Part shown: positions 12,236 through 23,160 of the stretch, piece by piece
Numbering within the stretch: the stretch's first letter is position 1
Layout of the letters: every line of letters begins with the position of its first letter
From: Trileptium ribeirensis
Lineage: Eukaryota; Nematoda; Enoplea; Enoplida; Thoracostomopsidae
Direction: 5' to 3'
Assembly: GCA_030248225.1 (NCBI GenBank)
Contig: JASANE010005224.1
Coordinates: 1 to 64,000 of the forward strand
Length of the DNA stretch: 64,000 nt
Position numbers and translations under genes: made by a program
The notes under the pieces: model-generated
The model's input: the letters and a program-made list of their open reading frames with translations, nothing else
What the model was told of the DNA's origin: nothing
Databases searched by the model: none

Positions 12236-12990
12236 TTCTAGTATCTTGAGGCATTCATTTTGGTTTAAGCTGCACATTGGATAAAATGCAACAGTTCATT
12301 CCTTTATCACAACAACAGCAGGACATATCCAAAAGTCACATACACCGGCGTAAATCCGTCCATAAGATTGGGGGATCAAAACTATTTGGGGGCCGATTCC
12401 TATTTAGATTGCAAGTACAAATTTTTGACAAATGGTCTGTAAAATATTGCGGAACGGGCCCGCTGTCTCCCCGAATTTGCGCCTATAGCAGCATATATGT
12501 TTATATTAGCACAGCCTATAGGTCAGGCCAGGAGAAGAATTCTAGTATTTTGAGGCATTGATTTTCGTTTAAGCTGCACATTGGATAAGATGCCACAGTT
12601 CATTGCTTTTTCTCAACGATAGCTGGACATACCCAAAAGTCGCATACACCGGCGTAAATCCGTCCATAAGATTGAGGGATCAAAATTATTTGGGGGCCGA
12701 TACCTATTTAGATTGCAAGTACAAATTTTTGACATATGGTCTGCAAAATATGGCGGGGCGGGCCCCCTGTCTCTCCGGATTAGCGCCAATAGTAGCATAT
12801 ATGTTTATATTAGCACTGCCTATAGGTCAGGCCGGGAAACTAATTCTAGTATTTTGAGGCATTGATTTTGGTTTAAGCTGTACATTGGATAAAATGTCAG
12901 AGTTTATATCTTTTTCGTAACGACAGCCGGACATGCGCAAAAGTTCAGATATTGAGTTTCCACTAAAAACTGAGTCCGATTGCTCTCTAT
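12236..12990 (+). repeat. 304-bp tandem repeat, left copy (about 2.5 units)
   Basis: Units start with TTCTAGTAT at 12236, 12540 and 12844, exactly 304 bp apart. The third unit is partial. Each complete unit has the blocks ACACCGGCGTAAATCCGTCC, TTTGGGGGCCGAT and a GC-rich GGGCCCGCTGTCTCCCCG-like segment. A fragment of a preceding unit is visible at about 12190-12235. The ORFs in this stretch are shadows of the repeat. Confidence 0.8.
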
Positions 12991-13099
12991 TTTTGTTACA
13001 GTTGTGCAACCGGTATAGCAATTATAAATTATCCCCATTAATTAATAGTTGTAATTACGTGCTGAATAAACTGCACGGTGACTGATGCGTTAATATTAA

Positions 13100-13605
13100 T
13101 GCGGCGTTCATGTTATGATATTCCCGCTGCTTGGAACTATTGTCCCCCTGTAGTCGCGACCCTACCGTATAGACAGTCAGGGTGACACCCATACTGTAAA
13201 TAAATTGCCGAGGGTGTACGACACATCCTAACTACTACATTTTATGTTTACAGTATCGTATACACTCTTAGCTACCAAATTGGCGCGATTATCTATAATG
13301 GACATCGTCTGTAGCAAATGTGGTTTATTAGTCAACTCTGCTGTGTAGTGTATTTTCTAAATTCTTCATTTATATCAAGGGCATATGAACTTTGATGAAA
13401 TAATACCACACACTGTCAATAAAGTTGAAAGAAGACGCGGTGTGCTTGACACTGTCCAGCACTGGCAATACACCTAGCTAACTTTCACTGAAAAATTTAT
13501 ATATAACATGGCATGTCTAAGACACTCTGTTGTCGGCAGCGTGCCTGACAGTGTGTGGTGTACATAGGTCCCAAACGTAATGGACATTATGACGTGAACA
13601 CCACA
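13100..13605. mobile_element. 506-bp MITE (family 1), left copy
   Basis: It runs from TGCGGCGTTCATGTTATGAT to ...GACGTGAACACCACA, so the TIRs match the ends of the 2.46-kb element. TAA flanks both ends. Internally it has GGTGT/ACACC-type short palindromes and no ORF of note. An equal-length copy (506 bp) lies at 15313-15818, and a related 505-bp copy at 26432-26936. Confidence 0.7.
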
Positions 13606-13868
13606 TAATATGGACACCTTTGCTGTCATTCTCCATATTGTCGGTACTCGATAACATTCCAGTGTCTTTCGTCCAGTTTTTTCAATTTTTAATTTTAGTA
13701 TTTTTAATTGAAATATTTTAAAGAAAAAATCAGCACGTTGTCACGAGAGTGCTTCTTTTATACGTAATATACGGTCTGTCAATTTTTTAGGGAACATACT
13801 TCCATTCGTGAAAATGTAGCCATGTTAACAGGTTTTGTTTTTGTCGAAACATACGATCATGTTTATAA

Positions 13869-15051
13869 ATGAACTATTTTAATATCACCATACTTTGTAG
13901 CACACAAGCAATGTTGCAGACGTTAATCGTTGATTGAACGGCTTGATTTTGACAAAAAATTGTGTGCGTAAAATGCAAATAAGTGTTGCGACCACATGCG
14001 CAAATCCTACCGGGGGAGAGGGAGGTGGTAGGGGCCCACCCCTCAATATTTTGCAGACCATACGTGACAAATTTGTACTTGCGTATACAAATAGGTATCC
14101 GCCCCCAAATAGTTTTGGTCCAACAATCATACGGAAGAATTTGCACCGGTGTATGCGACTGTACATAAGGAAATCCATTGCGTAGATTCTAAGCAAAAAA
14201 TTATGAGCGGCTTGTACAAAGTAATCGCTGTATAAGGTGTAAACACGCTTTAAAAATTTACGAGTAAAGTAGCTATGTAATTAGTTCATTAATTATATTT
14301 AAGGCGATTTCTCTGAACCGAAACTGTGCAGTGTTTGATATGTATTACAACCGTCTATAATTTTGATGCCCAAAAATTGGTATAGCGAATATGATTGTGT
14401 AAAGCCACATATACAGCGATAGTATTATATAGTCTAGAGGCCAGACAGAAAGGAGAATTCGGGTAATTTGAGACATTGTTAGAGCTTGAACCGCACATGG
14501 AATACAGCTTAACAGGTCACTAGTTTTTCGTTACAACAATCGGACATTCCCAAAAGTCCCGAAAATTGCACTTCTCTAAATAGCTATCGTTTGATTGCTC
14601 TCTTTTTCGTTAAACAGTTATGAATTTTTCATGTGCCTATAATATATTACGTATAAAAGAAGCACTCTTGTGACAACGTGCTGATTTTTTCTTTAAATAT
14701 TTTCAATTAAAAATACTAAAATTAAAAATTGAAAAAACTGGACGAAATACACTGGAATGTTATCGAGTACCGACAATATGGAGAATGACAGCAAAGGTGT
14801 CCATATTATGTGGTGTTCACGTCATTACGTTTGGGACCTATGTACACCACACACTGTCAGGCACGCTGCCGACAACAGAGTGTCTTAGACATGCCATGTT
14901 ATATATAAATTTTTCAGTGAAAGTTAGCTAGGTGTATTGCCAGTGCTGGACAGTGTCAAGCACACCGCGTCTTCTTTCAACTTTATTGACAGTGTGTGGT
15001 ATTATTTCATCAAAGTTCATATGCCCTTGATATAAATGACGAGAATTTAGA
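13869..15051. other. Palindrome tip (spacer) with partial duplications
   Basis: This stretch separates the two arms. Segment 13990-14180 is a diverged unit of the 304-bp repeat in right-arm orientation, and 14424-14630 is a diverged unit in left-arm orientation. Segment 14646-15053 is a direct copy of 15156-15565. The direct copy is cut within its MITE and joins right-arm sequence at about 15053. The region has no convincing gene; the short ORFs at 13874-14196 lie inside repeat-derived sequence. Confidence 0.8.
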
Positions 15052-15053
15052 AA
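14646..15053. repeat. Direct duplication of 15156-15565, containing a truncated MITE
   Basis: About 410 bp beginning GTATAAAAGAAGCACTCT are repeated in the same orientation 510 bp downstream. The first copy lacks about 12 bp in the MITE TIR (ATAATGTCC is missing after CACGTC). It includes the MITE end starting at 14819 and stops at AATTTAGAAA, where it joins CATGATCG, the sequence that forms the arm boundary. Confidence 0.75.
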
Positions 15054-15312
15054 CATGATCGTATGTTTCGACAAAAACAAAACCTGTTAACATGGCTAAC
15101 ATCTCCACGAATGGAAGTATGTTCCCTAAAAAATTGACAGACCGTATATTACGTATAAAAGAAGCACTCTCGTGACAACGTGCTGATTTTTTCTTTAAAA
15201 ATATTTCAATTAAAAATACTAAAATTAAAAAATTGAAAAAACTGGACGAAAGACACTGGAATGTTATCGAGTACCGACAATATGGAGAATGACAGCAAAG
15301 GTGTCCATATTA

Positions 15313-15818
15313 TGTGGTGTTCACGTCATAATGTCCATTACGTTTGGGACCTATGTACACCACACACTGTCAGGCACGCTGCCGACAACAGAGTGTCTTA
15401 GACATGCCATGTTATATATAAATTTTTCAGTGAAAGTTAGCTAGGTGTATTGCCAGTGCTGGACAGTGTCAAGCACACCGCGTCTTCTTTCAACTTTATT
15501 GACAGTGTGTGGTATTATTTCATCAAAGTTCATATGCCCTTGATATAAATGACGAGAATTTAGAAAACACTACACAGCAGAGTTGACTAATAAACCACAT
15601 TTGCTACAGACGATGTCCATTATAGATAATCGCGCCAATTTGGTAGCTAAGAGTGTATACGATACTGTAAACATAAAATGTAGTAGTTAGGATGTGTCGT
15701 ACACCCTCGGCAATTTATTTACAGTATGGGTGTCACCCTGACTGTCTATACGGTAGGGTCGCGACTACAGGGGGACAATAGTTCCAAGCAGCGGGAATAT
15801 CATAACATGAACGCCGCA
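15313..15818. mobile_element. 506-bp MITE (family 1), right copy
   Basis: This is the mirror image of 13100-13605 and has the same length. It starts TGTGGTGTTCACGTCATAAT and ends ...CATGAACGCCGCA, followed by TTA and preceded by TTA. It has no coding capacity. Confidence 0.7.
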
Positions 15819-15927
15819 TTAATATTAACGCATCAGTCACCGTGCAGTTTATTCAGCACGTAATTACAACTATTAATTAATGGGGATAATTTATAATTGC
15901 TATACCGGTTGCACAACTGTAACAAAA

Positions 15928-16682
15928 ATAGAGAGCAATCGGACTCAGTTTTTAGTGGAAACTCAATATCTGAACTTTTGCGCATGTCCGGCTGTCGTTA
16001 CGAAAAAGATATAAACTCTGACATTTTATCCAATGTACAGCTTAAACCAAAATCAATGCCTCAAAATACTAGAATTAGTTTCCCGGCCTGACCTATAGGC
16101 AGTGCTAATATAAACATATATGCTACTATTGGCGCTAATCCGGAGAGACAGGGGGCCCGCCCCGCCATATTTTGCAGACCATATGTCAAAAATTTGTACT
16201 TGCAATCTAAATAGGTATCGGCCCCCAAATAATTTTGATCCCTCAATCTTATGGACGGATTTACGCCGGTGTATGCGACTTTTGGGTATGTCCAGCTATA
16301 GTTGAGAAAAAGCAATGAACTGTTGCATATTATCCAATGTGCATCTTAAACGAAATTCAATGCCTCAAAATACTAGAATCTTTCTCCTGGCCTGACCTAT
16401 AGGCTGTGCTAGGTATAAACATATATGCTGCTATAGGCGCAAATTCGGGGAGACAGCGGGCCCGTTCCGCAATATTTTACAGACCATTTGTCAAAAATTT
16501 GTACTTGCAATCTAAATAGGAATCGGCCCCCAAATAGTTTTGATCCCCCAATCTTATGGACGGATTTACGCCGGTGTATGTGACTTTTGGATATGTCCTG
16601 CTGTTGTTGTGATAAAGGAATGAACTGTTGCATTTTATCCAATGTGCAGCTTAAACCAAAATGAATGCCTCAAGATACTAGA
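15928..16682 (-). repeat. 304-bp tandem repeat, right copy
   Basis: Inverse of 12236-12990, with the same 304-bp period. The paired ORFs (for example 16061-16315, minus) translate almost identically to the left-arm shadows. That is expected from duplication and is not evidence of coding. Confidence 0.8.
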
Positions 16683-18019
16683 ATTCTTCTCTCGGCATTA
16701 CCTCTAGGCTGTTCTAATATACGTAAAACAGTTCGATATGACTTTATGCGTAAACCTGGCTTACCATAACATCATTTCTTCGGGCTTCAGCATTTTATAA
16801 CTAGCATATGAATGTATCATAGCTATGTTAGATTTACTTGTTTCTTTGTATCTTGACCAGATACTTGTCATTTTCAGTTTTCCCAATTGCCCCGTTCCGA
16901 AGATTTCAACCAGGTAGAGTTCTTGACAGCTGTTGGTATATATCGACTAATCACAATATATGGGTATGGTATGATTCAGCCGGAGCTAATTATTATACTT
17001 CGTAATAAAACAAATGCTCAGTCGTGAACATTGGAATAGCAAACGATATAATGTGAATGCTACTGCAGACAACAATGATGCTGAACTGTCAATCAAGTAT
17101 GCCCACAATAAATATATAGTTGGTTCCAGACATAGGTGTGTCGATAGTAGAGGGTGGCTTCTTTCACCCACTCAGCGTTAAATCTCCTAGACAGATTAAC
17201 CCCCCTAATAGTTCGACACTCCCCCTCTCCCGCGAAAAGTGCGGCTGAAATTGGTAAACAAAGGGGAAATTAAAAAAAATGTCATAAATTAGCAAAAAGT
17301 TTAAGTGAACATCTGAAAGTTTCATAAAAATTTACGAAATTTACCCACTTCCCCTGACGACTTCCTGAGAATCCCACCGAGATCATATACTTCACGATGA
17401 ACCTTCAGCATCTATGGTTCAATGCCTTAAAAGATTAAAATGAAAAACAATGTTCTAATTACGGCATGGATATCCTAATGAAAACAGCAGATGTTTGCCA
17501 ATAACCTTGTAACACATTGGTGCAAATATGAAAACACAGCACTAAATTTAGAAAAACTATGAATACGATCTTGAACGCAAAGTATTGAGGGTTACAATAA
17601 TACAGGTTTGTTCTAAACACAACGATCATAGTATATTGCTGTGTATTAAAGTATAAAGACAGAAATGTCCGCAAACATCCAGCCAGCTTGAATTGGAAGA
17701 TCAGTACATGCCTGTCTATTTTGAATATATATAAGTTTTTACATTTAGATACAAAAATTTCTGTTTTGCAGTGGCTCACAATTTTAAAATGTGTTATGAA
17801 ATATACTGCGTTAATTTATTTGTGTTGACAACACAAAATGTGTGCGCACTATTTGAGTCTCTATTTTCAACAGTACTAGTTTATTTTTAGCAATACATGA
17901 CAAAACACATACGCTTTAGAAACGGGTTCAGCTCTAAACCTTGTTGTAGAATCTTTTCTACATCAGAATACTCTGGGTAATGACCCCATCTATCCAATAT
18001 CTATCAGAATTTGTAAAAC
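16683..18019. other. Arm sequence without supported genes
   Basis: Mirror of 10901-12235, with the same AT-rich ORF (17459-17779, minus) and the same small inverted repeat (about 17150-17230). I see no gene. Confidence 0.45.
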
Positions 18020-18920
18020 GATGGAACGTGCTCATTTTGTGCGATTCTAAATACAATTCTCTATACAATAAAATCGTGCTTTCGAATTTTTACAGACGTA
18101 GCTGCGTCAAACATAACGAGGATTTACTGAAATATATAAGTTTATATGTCATACATCTATGTGTACAGTGTCATACATCGTATGCGTCGCGTAGTTTACA
18201 TACACATTTTAAATGCATAAGTTTATACATTTGAAATGTACAAATATCAAAACATTTGTATGGAATATGATGTAGCGGTTTTCTCTTTTGTCTGAACCTT
18301 CGGAATCGTTCTTATTAAAAACAAAATTGCAGTTGATTGAAATTTTATTACTTTATAGTACACTAACACTACAGCATAATATAAAAATCTTCACACATAT
18401 TTGTATCAAATAGCATACGTGCGTTGTATGGATATATATATTGTATGAAACGCAATATATACAATCTGCAAACTTTTATATATATTTGTATGAAGAAATA
18501 ATAATGTACTGTATTAATTTATATATATGGGTATGTTATATATATTTGTGTTGCAATAAATATATTTAATTTATGAATTTTTATTTATTTAGTGCATTAA
18601 GTATGATATATCTAATATATGACTTTTTATAAATATTTTTATGAAATAAGAAGCACAAATATTTGTACATAATTCCAAGTTTGTGTACTAATTTTCAAGT
18701 TTATGAAATATTTGCTTTATATATCTTCAAAATTATTTGTTATTAACATACATTTATTATCTGAGTTTCATACAACTTATTTGCAAATATTCGCGAATTT
18801 TTAAAGCAATTTTATGCAAATCGTGTGCTATTATTTACAATTTATCACACATATGCTGCATTATAACTTCATACAAATTGATATGTAACAAATAATACAA
18901 TTCTTATGTGTAAAGGCATA
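18020..18920. repeat. AT-rich degenerate repeat zone, right copy
   Basis: Mirror of 10000-10900, with the same CATACAAATATATATAA-like motifs. A few bases are inserted near 18356-18370. Confidence 0.5.
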
Positions 18921-20338
18921 CACAGGATAAATTTAGAGCGTCACAGATTTGATCTGGAGCGTCAATGACGCTTCGGCAAAGAAAGAACTTCTGAATTGCT
19001 TGAACGCATTTAACAATTTCTGTCTAGTGATTTTTCTCTTAAAAATTCGAGACTTGTTTATCAGAAGCCTGGTTTAAACGTAATGTTGGTTTATTGATAT
19101 ATTTATTCTTAATACTCAGCCATCACTTAGCAGTTACCACGCTTACTTTGTCACTTAGTCTGTTTTCTAACTGCTACGTTATAACGACAAGTCATGGGCG
19201 AACAAAATGTTTAGCCCACAATACTACAAAAATATGTTATCCCCAGTCTATAATCTATGTATTTACTAGTTTGTTATGAAACTTATCTATGCCTTGTAAA
19301 GTTCATAATCGTCTAATAAAATTGATTCGCTAATAAATCGATTCCATTTATGTGAAGATCATTTGGAATAACATACTTGAATGATTAGGTGAAAACAGAG
19401 TAGTCGTAAAACATAAAATGTGTATATATTTCGCAATCTTACAACTAAACTTGGGTTTCAAAATATTTACTTTCCGGTAACCAATGATGAAATAATTGTG
19501 GAGTTTACCACAGATAACTCACCCAACAGGTAATTACAACCATTCATTATTACGGGTAATTTATTAATAAATTACACCTTATGGCTATTATTTATTTGTC
19601 AAAAAAAATTTCTGACTTGCCAAAACGTCAACAGTAATGTGTTTAATTATTAAATTAAGATATAGTCTGAACTGCCACCAAAATTGTGGTTAGCTTATGT
19701 AGTATCAACTATGGCTTGTGGCTGTCAGTTTCAAACTTATTATTAGCAGAGATTGTACTTATACTAACCAAAACAATAAACCAGTTAAAATATTAAAAAT
19801 AACGATACACAATATGCGCAGTTAAAATATTGAAAATAACGATATATATTAAAATTATTGAAGTATTTGATAAATCTAGAAAAGAAGAATTTGCCGTCAA
19901 AACATGTGACCTGTCACCATACTTTGTGGATAATTTTTTCATTCCAATTATTTCGCGAATGTAATAAACTCTTCATTCTACTCAAATTTTCCTACATCAA
20001 TTTCATATATTTAACAAACCAAATTCAACATCTACAAAATTTTACTCTGCATTTACATACTTCAAAATGAGTAGCCAGCGCGCAGCCTCCAGCGTAAATA
20101 TTTGGTAACCGATACATGCGCCTAGTTAAAAACTAGTTGTACCTAGCTTAGTGCGGAGATAAAATCAATCCACCCATCCAATTTCCAAAGGCAGTGTAGG
20201 TTGATAAATAGTTTTACAAAAAAATTATCAACTACATCGTCGCAAGCTTGATTACAATGTAATGAATGCTTGGGAGCAGTGATGCAAACATAGATGGGTC
20301 CGGGGGTCTGAGCCCTCGCAACTCTAAAACATGTTCGA
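18921..20338. other. Arm sequence without recognised genes
   Basis: Mirror of about 8589-9999. AT-rich, with no supported coding region. Confidence 0.5.
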
Positions 20339-20614
20339 CTAAAGATTTGTCATTAAGAGCCTATCTTTGTTCAAGCAACCGTGTCCGAAAAACTTGGGAA
20401 TGTCAAGATATCTCCCAGATGTATGTATTTGAGCCATAAGTGATATCATGACGTAAATTAAGACAAAACAGAACCCAAAGAAGCGATGCATGAAGCAACT
20501 CGTTTTTGGTTTGACATCGGATAGCCCCAGGCAAAGGACTAGGTGCACCATTTTTTGAACGACCGGCTGTAAGTTTACGCTGAATATAGATATACAACTG
20601 GGATTATAGAACAA
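20339..20614 (-). CDS. Candidate short membrane protein ORF (unrecognised)
   Basis: A 91-codon ORF, or 70 codons if translation starts at the internal Met at 20551 (MVHLVLCLGL...). From that Met there is a short N-terminal part, then a hydrophobic stretch of about 20 residues (FFGFCFVLIYVMISLMAQ), then a polar tail with HTSGRYLDIP. This layout resembles a type II membrane anchor, as in Golgi glycosyltransferases, but no catalytic domain is present and the family is unknown. An acceptor-like CTTACAG lies just upstream of the internal Met, so it could be an exon. The left-arm copy (8371-8588) is frameshifted. It may equally be a chance ORF. Confidence 0.25.
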   Translation of the reverse strand: MFYNPSCISIFSVNLQPVVQKMVHLVLCLGLSDVKPKTSCFMHRFFGFCFVLIYVMISLMAQIHTSGRYLDIPKFFGHGCLNKDRLLMTNL

Positions 20615-20718
20615 GGTATTTTGATGATAGTTAATAAAAGTTTTATTTATTTACATTAAAAGAAACAAAATAATATAGAATTTTACTATAATCCATGAAA
20701 AAATAAGCACTCGACATA

Positions 20719-20886
20719 ATGGCTGGATTATTTAACAAAGCGCTGTCAGCCGCGTCAAATGCAGTAGAGTATGGTGCCAGCGCGATGAAAACAACAATTT
20801 GGGGAGACGAACAAGCAAACCTCCAGTCGTCCACAACGACAACAGTCAAAACAATTTCAACTGGGAAGAATTATGGATCAAGTTAG
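20719..20886 (+). CDS. Candidate 55-residue protein or first exon (unrecognised)
   Basis: The ATG at 20719 has a good context (A at -3, G at +4). It opens 55 codons with a balanced, non-AT-driven composition unlike nearby ORFs: MAGLFNKALSAASNAVEYGA, a WGDEQANLQ segment, then a Thr-rich and Lys-containing tail. The TAG at 20884 overlaps a donor-like CAA|GTTAGT, so this may be an exon ending before the stop. The left-arm counterpart (8036-8202, minus) is broken by small insertions but preserves long stretches of the same sequence. I do not recognise the family. It lies about 100 bp from the divergently oriented ORF at 20339-20614. Confidence 0.35.
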   Translation: MAGLFNKALSAASNAVEYGASAMKTTIWGDEQANLQSSTTTTVKTISTGKNYGSS

Positions 20887-21242
20887 TGTAGTAATGTGTT
20901 TGTGCTGCTCTAGACACCGGATTTTAAATTTTTTAATTTATACGTTGCTTCATATGGTTGAAAACCCTAAGTCACATCAAACAATAATTCAATCACTGTT
21001 GCTGTATAGGTTTTACGTATAAGAAATTCGCGTAGTCGTATAGCTCCAAACCCCAGGTCAGGTTAATTCGCCCCAATATGCTGTGCAGGTCTCAACCATT
21101 TGACAGAACTGCGGCACTCATCACGTGTATGGGATCACTTACTGTGAAAACTCAATGGTACTGGGTAAACAATTTTTAAATTACACCTGACGATAAGTCT
21201 ATGGCGACGCAATAATTTGAAAACAGCCGACTGAAAAGTTTT
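20887..21242. other. Arm sequence without recognised genes
   Basis: Mirror of about 7676-8035. No second exon for the ORF at 20719 was recognised here. Confidence 0.45.
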
Positions 21243-21322
21243 GGTGGCATGAAATGCAAACCCGCATCCTTGTAGCCTTTGCATCCGCAGGCAGACGCTT
21301 TGTCAAATGAGAGCTACCATAG
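21243..21322 (-). repeat. tRNA-derived fragment, right copy
   Basis: Mirror of 7590-7675. Contains GCATCCGCAGGCAGACGC (reverse strand of the anticodon-arm-like part) and a decayed B-box. Probably a degraded tRNA-derived SINE. Confidence 0.35.
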
Positions 21323-22884
21323 TTGACAGCTAAAGGCTCACGATAGTGTCATCTCAATGGATTCTTGGTATTGAGAATCCGGGTTCAAAATACAACTTGC
21401 ATAAAGTACGGCTATCTTTATTGCACAAGTACATTTGGTAACCTTAATGGTAAATTTAACTTAGCATGCCTACACTTCAGCAGTGTTACATGCTTATATT
21501 TCTATAGCATTTTTAACGATGCTAAAACCCTCAATATAACAGTCTTACTGTATCATCTAGTATATTGTTGATCATGTACATAATTCTAAACTTAAACATC
21601 ATTTTGTTTAAATTTTAAGAAAGTCAGTGATTTTATCTTTAATTGAAACTCAATCACTTCACATTGCCTAAAAACTTGTTTACTATGCATGTGCTTACGA
21701 GCATGAGTACTATTAACTGATGTAAAATGCAACAAGAAAATAGCATCTGATAAGTATTGTGAAAACTTTATAACGCGAAGTTCTAAAAAAGTACCGTTTG
21801 CATGCCGAAAGCCAGATTGTTTTTAGTTTTCATGAGTCTTGACAACTTTACAAATGTCACCATTTCTAGTTTCTAGATATTACAAAGTGCCTAGCGGCAG
21901 ACACTATAATAACTGGAAGCCAGTTGTTGTTCGCTAACCATTTATATCATGCAAAACATAATTGTATGAAAATCGAAGATGTGTGTAGCTAATATATGTC
22001 TCAATCCTCGTAGTTCGAGATGAAGTAACTTTGAAGGCGAAATTGGATTGAACATTTGTTAGAGAGTATTCATCTTGTTAGATTATTAAAGGTCCAAATT
22101 TATACTCAGCAAATACATATGTGCTCTTACTTTTGTAAAGTTAATTTGACTAAACTCTTTAAAATGTAGTCACGTTAATTTAGAGCGTCAAAGGTCATTG
22201 AAAAACACTTTTGGAACGTAAATCAAACAGCTGAATTTTATGCAAAGTTGGGAATCTGTCTTTCGGTTTCATTAATAAGAAAAACTTGCTAAGACTGAAA
22301 AAATATCCCGATGCCACGTAGGCCGTATTACAACTTGCAGTGTGATAGTAAGACATCGAGGAATTATATTTATTTTTATAAAAGTTTATGACGTGAGATT
22401 GATCACACTAACATAGGATGCGGCAGTCATAGGTGAGGAAAAATCTACTCGACAGAGTTTGGGTAAGTATTGATTGTAATTTTGATTAAAACAATTTAGA
22501 TTACGAATCATTTAAGGCAACAGTATAGAACTTTGCGTGGCATTTACGTATTTTACGTTTTGGCTTTCATATCATGTGTAATCAAGCAAGACCAAACTTC
22601 TAAAATAAATCGTAAAGTGTATATTTATTATCACTTCTCGTTGAACCTTGAAATTCAGTCCTATATGAAGTGACAACATATAACTGCAGAAACCATAGTT
22701 TTGTGTTTGTCATTATCTCGTGCAGCATCACAAAATTGAAAAGAAAGACAATCAAAAATTATATCAAAAATTATATTCAGAATATTGCACAAGGAAATCT
22801 ATATAGCACAAATTATTTATTCCTGAACAACACTGGAAATCACTAGAAGATGACAAAACTAACAAATTATTCCGAGCTCTTGCA
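21323..22884. other. Arm sequence without recognised genes
   Basis: Mirror of 6011-7589. Short AT-rich ORFs only. Confidence 0.5.
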
Positions 22885-23160
22885 CTAATCCAGAAAGTCA
22901 ATCAACGAAACACTGTGTTTAAACTGCGTTAAGGTACTAGTTTTGACAAGATGAGCAGATAAACTATTCCAAATTGATACACCACGACTTGTAAAAAAAT
23001 TTAGAAATCCAGGACATGAGCGGTATATGAAAACCATATGCCCATAACCCGACAATATTGTGACACGCGCATACTTGTAGAATTCATTAAAATCTAGTTC
23101 AATGAAATTGTGAATGATCTTATAAACCATCGATAAAATCTGGAACAATATGCAGTTCTT
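22885..23160 (-). pseudogene. Non-LTR retrotransposon RT C-terminal fragment, right copy
   Basis: This is the open version of the fragment at 5746-6010: 87 codons from Met at 23148 to a stop at 22885. It includes the VYKIIHNFIELDFNEFY and FFTSRGVSIWNSLSAHLVK blocks and a final TQFKHSVSLIDFLD. This is the usual layout of the extreme C-terminus of CR1/L2/Jockey ORF2 proteins. It lacks the endonuclease and the RT catalytic region, so it is a relic and not a gene. Confidence 0.6.

Larger units (their letters stand above)
1..13868. repeat. Left arm of giant palindrome (about 14 kb)
   Basis: The whole interval reappears as the reverse complement in 15052-29844. Base 1 pairs with 29844, about 2765 with about 27010, 2766 with 26140, and 13868 with 15052. 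Paired coordinates sum to about 28918 over most of the arm and to about 29845 outside the 870-bp block present only in the right arm. Similarity looks high but not perfect, with scattered substitutions and 1-10 bp indels. Because the repeat begins at base 1, its outer end is outside the window. It could be a real inverted duplication or two haplotypes joined head to head in the assembly. Confidence 0.95.

Noticed and set aside
12277..12857. ORFs in the 304-bp tandem repeats
   Set aside because: Successive units give related translations in different frames and on both strands, so they are shadows of the repeat.
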